Shown one piece after another: positions 12,650 through 12,651 of a stretch of DNA of 12,651 nt (position 1 is its first letter; each line of letters opens with the position of its first letter). Origin of the DNA: Candidatus Woesearchaeota archaeon (GTDB lineage Archaea; Nanobdellota; Nanobdellia; Woesearchaeales; UBA583); NCBI GenBank assembly GCA_007117405.1, contig SKGP01000083.1:1-12651 (forward strand), read 5' to 3'. The notes under the pieces were generated by a model. That model was not told where the DNA came from. It did not search any database and was given only the letters and a program-made list of their open reading frames with translations. Made by a program: the position numbers and the translations under genes.

Positions 12650-12651
12650 AA

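Noticed and set aside
12458..12651. CRISPR array at the right edge
   Set aside because: The repeats are inverted, not direct, with no regular repeat-spacer period and no cas gene in the window.

Overview
The window reads as a piece of an AT-rich archaeal chromosome, most likely from a small-genome (DPANN-type, Woesearchaeota/Pacearchaeota-like) archaeon. The lineage rests on archaeal/eukaryal-type ribosomal proteins (archaeal L11, S27ae, S6e), transcription factor S, a Dph6-type diphthamide ligase, an archaeal secreted beta-propeller protein, and TATA boxes placed about 22-35 nt upstream of many start codons, so that several mRNAs should be leaderless. The DPANN placement is an inference from composition, short genes and tight packing.

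Layout, left to right: a dUTPase (63-572, +) converges on an unknown coiled-coil protein (607-1140, -). The coiled-coil gene shares a divergent promoter region with a small CBU_0592-like membrane protein (1205-1456, +). Next come the ribosomal pair L11-S27ae (1566-2226, +) and a tiny internally duplicated membrane protein (2301-2636, -). Then follows the most surprising gene, a sigma-70-like protein (2755-3750, +) with recognisable regions 2, 3 and 4. After it come a thioredoxin-reductase-like flavoprotein (3834-4739), S6e (4837-5253), and a Dph6-like ATP-pyrophosphatase overlapping a class I glutamine amidotransferase by 4 nt (5269-6503). A HIT hydrolase and TFS (6557-7284) follow. On the minus strand lie dnaK (7312-9171), a large lipoprotein-like beta-propeller (9430-11700) and a membrane-anchored winged-helix regulator (11772-12365). 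The right edge (12458-12649) is non-coding, richer in GC and densely self-complementary.

How the genes may work together: L11, S27ae, S6e, TFS and Dph6 belong to information processing (Dph6 modifies elongation factor 2). The Dph6/amidotransferase overlap suggests a two-subunit, glutamine-fed diphthamide synthetase, resembling the split archaeal GMP synthetase. The winged-helix membrane protein and the beta-propeller lipoprotein look like a surface-sensing pair. The sigma-like protein does not fit archaeal TBP/TFB-dependent transcription and is the main candidate for an undescribed system. The most notable non-coding signals are a perfectly contiguous four-way-junction fold at 12480-12531, a duplicated dnaK start with a nested palindrome, and 5'-leader hairpins in two ribosomal-protein genes.
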